DNA of 64,000 nt from Pseudarthrobacter equi (GTDB lineage Bacteria > Actinomycetota > Actinomycetes > Actinomycetales > Micrococcaceae), in NCBI RefSeq assembly GCF_900105535.1, contig NZ_LT629779.1, forward strand, positions 2,914,001 through 2,978,000, in the 5' to 3' direction. The notes under the pieces were generated by a model. It had not been told where the DNA came from and made no database searches. It was given only the letters and a program-made list of their open reading frames with translations. Shown piece by piece: positions 63,606 through 64,000 of this stretch. The position numbers were made by a program, and so were the translations under genes. How positions within the stretch are numbered: position 1 is the stretch's first letter; the number at the start of each line of letters is the position of its first letter.

Positions 63606-64000
63606 ACTGCGGAACCCACGGCAGGTCATGACCCAATTCGAAGGCCGCACGAAGCCACCAGTGCGGATCGCGGAGCGCCGCCCTGGCAATCAGCACCGCA
63701 TCCGCCTGGCCAGTGGCCACAGCGTGCTCCGCCTGCCCGGCGGAGGTCAGGAGTCCCACCGTGCCGGTGGGCACTCCGGTTTCCTCCCGGATGGCGGCAG
63801 CGAATCCGGTCTGGTAACCCGGGCCCACGGTGATTTCCTGGTGGGCCACCGCTCCCCCACTGGAAACGTCGATCAGGTCCACGCCATGCTCCGCCGCCTG
63901 GCGAGCCAGGCGGACAGACTCCGGCAGGCCGATGCCGCCCGGCGCCCAGTCGCTGGCGGAAATCCGCAGCAGGAGCGGCATTGAGTCCGGGATGGCGGAC
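63574..64000 (-). CDS. NADH:flavin oxidoreductase, Old Yellow Enzyme family (partial at right edge)
   Basis: The frame is open from the right edge to the stop at 63574, giving the C-terminal 141 residues of an OYE/YqjM-type FMN enzyme. The TIM-barrel parts are visible: IPDSMPLLLRISASDW, the SVRLARQAAEHGVDLIDVSSG strand-helix, the FMN-phosphate region VATGQADAVLIARAALRDP, and the terminal HDLPWVPQYERAIPRR typical of YqjM. Such enzymes reduce activated C=C bonds in response to electrophiles. An ATG at 63981 lies inside the barrel and is not the true start. Confidence 0.93.
   Translation of the reverse strand, partial: SAIPDSMPLLLRISASDWAPGGIGLPESVRLARQAAEHGVDLIDVSSGGAVAHQEITVGPGYQTGFAAAIREETGVPTGTVGLLTSAGQAEHAVATGQADAVLIARAALRDPHWWLRAAFELGHDLPWVPQYERAIPRRSF

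Noticed and set aside
63574..63981. A complete 135-residue gene at the right edge
   Set aside because: The frame continues upstream of the ATG with in-family sequence to the window edge, so this is the C-terminal part of a longer OYE-family gene.

Overview
The window is about two-thirds G+C, with dense, short-spaced genes and many GTG starts. Gene content points to an actinobacterium of the Micrococcaceae, most like Arthrobacter/Pseudarthrobacter: a sunset-domain membrane protein, DUF3039, DUF2017 next to clpS, an NrtR-nadABC operon, and clpS-DUF2017-murI-MBL-rph-rdgB in the order also known from mycobacteria. The genus is an inference from gene content. I see ordinary chromosomal core and near-core genes: no insertion sequence, prophage, integrase, CRISPR array or rRNA. 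Both edges cut a gene: an FtsX-type permease on the left and an Old Yellow Enzyme family protein on the right.

Layout. 1-5,831: the tail of an FtsX permease, metG, and an ABC transporter pair (ATPase plus a 931-residue FtsX permease). 6,061-13,421: serine and branched-chain amino acid synthesis (serA, ilvC, ilvN, ilvB, ilvD, all on the minus strand). ilvB is preceded by a 20-codon Val/Leu-rich leader peptide and a terminator hairpin, a classic attenuator. 13,666-19,424: a sunset-domain protein, tRNA-Lys(CTT), a MarR regulator divergent from a Bcp-type peroxiredoxin, tRNA-Leu(TAG), a fasciclin lipoprotein and an orphan peptide-type binding protein. 19,504-25,989: mqo, an RND exporter, and a LLM flavin oxidoreductase with its own MarR regulator and an 18-bp palindromic operator. 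26,041-29,282: a transglutaminase-like protein, a lipoprotein, DUF1684 and GtrA-like genes; a 15-bp tandem repeat lies between the lipoprotein and DUF1684 genes. 29,296-35,028: nrtR-nadA-nadB-nadC-cysteine desulfurase, de novo NAD synthesis under a predicted NrtR operator. 35,236-42,088: transporters, a hydrolase, a phosphoribosyltransferase and an IclR regulator. 42,197-46,449: sbcCD. 46,529-51,213: aquaporin, ADP-ribosylglycohydrolase, DUF4395, an exonuclease-BRCT protein and DedA. 51,298-55,633: rdgB, rph, an MBL-fold hydrolase, murI, DUF2017 and clpS, divergent from pncB-pncA (NAD salvage) at 55,672-57,633. 57,695-63,127: a helicase with DUF3039, nagB and an ABC exporter. 63,216-64,000: DUF3253 and the partial OYE gene.

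Themes. NAD appears twice: de novo synthesis with a dedicated cysteine desulfurase, presumably for the NadA iron-sulfur cluster, and salvage by PncB/PncA. The strongest sequence-level pattern is promoter architecture. Fourteen gene starts lack a Shine-Dalgarno sequence at usual spacing but have TANNNT exactly 6 or 7 nt before the start codon, the signature of leaderless mRNAs. The ilv leader peptide has a weaker version of the same layout. This pattern was used to choose several starts and is reported as a finding.
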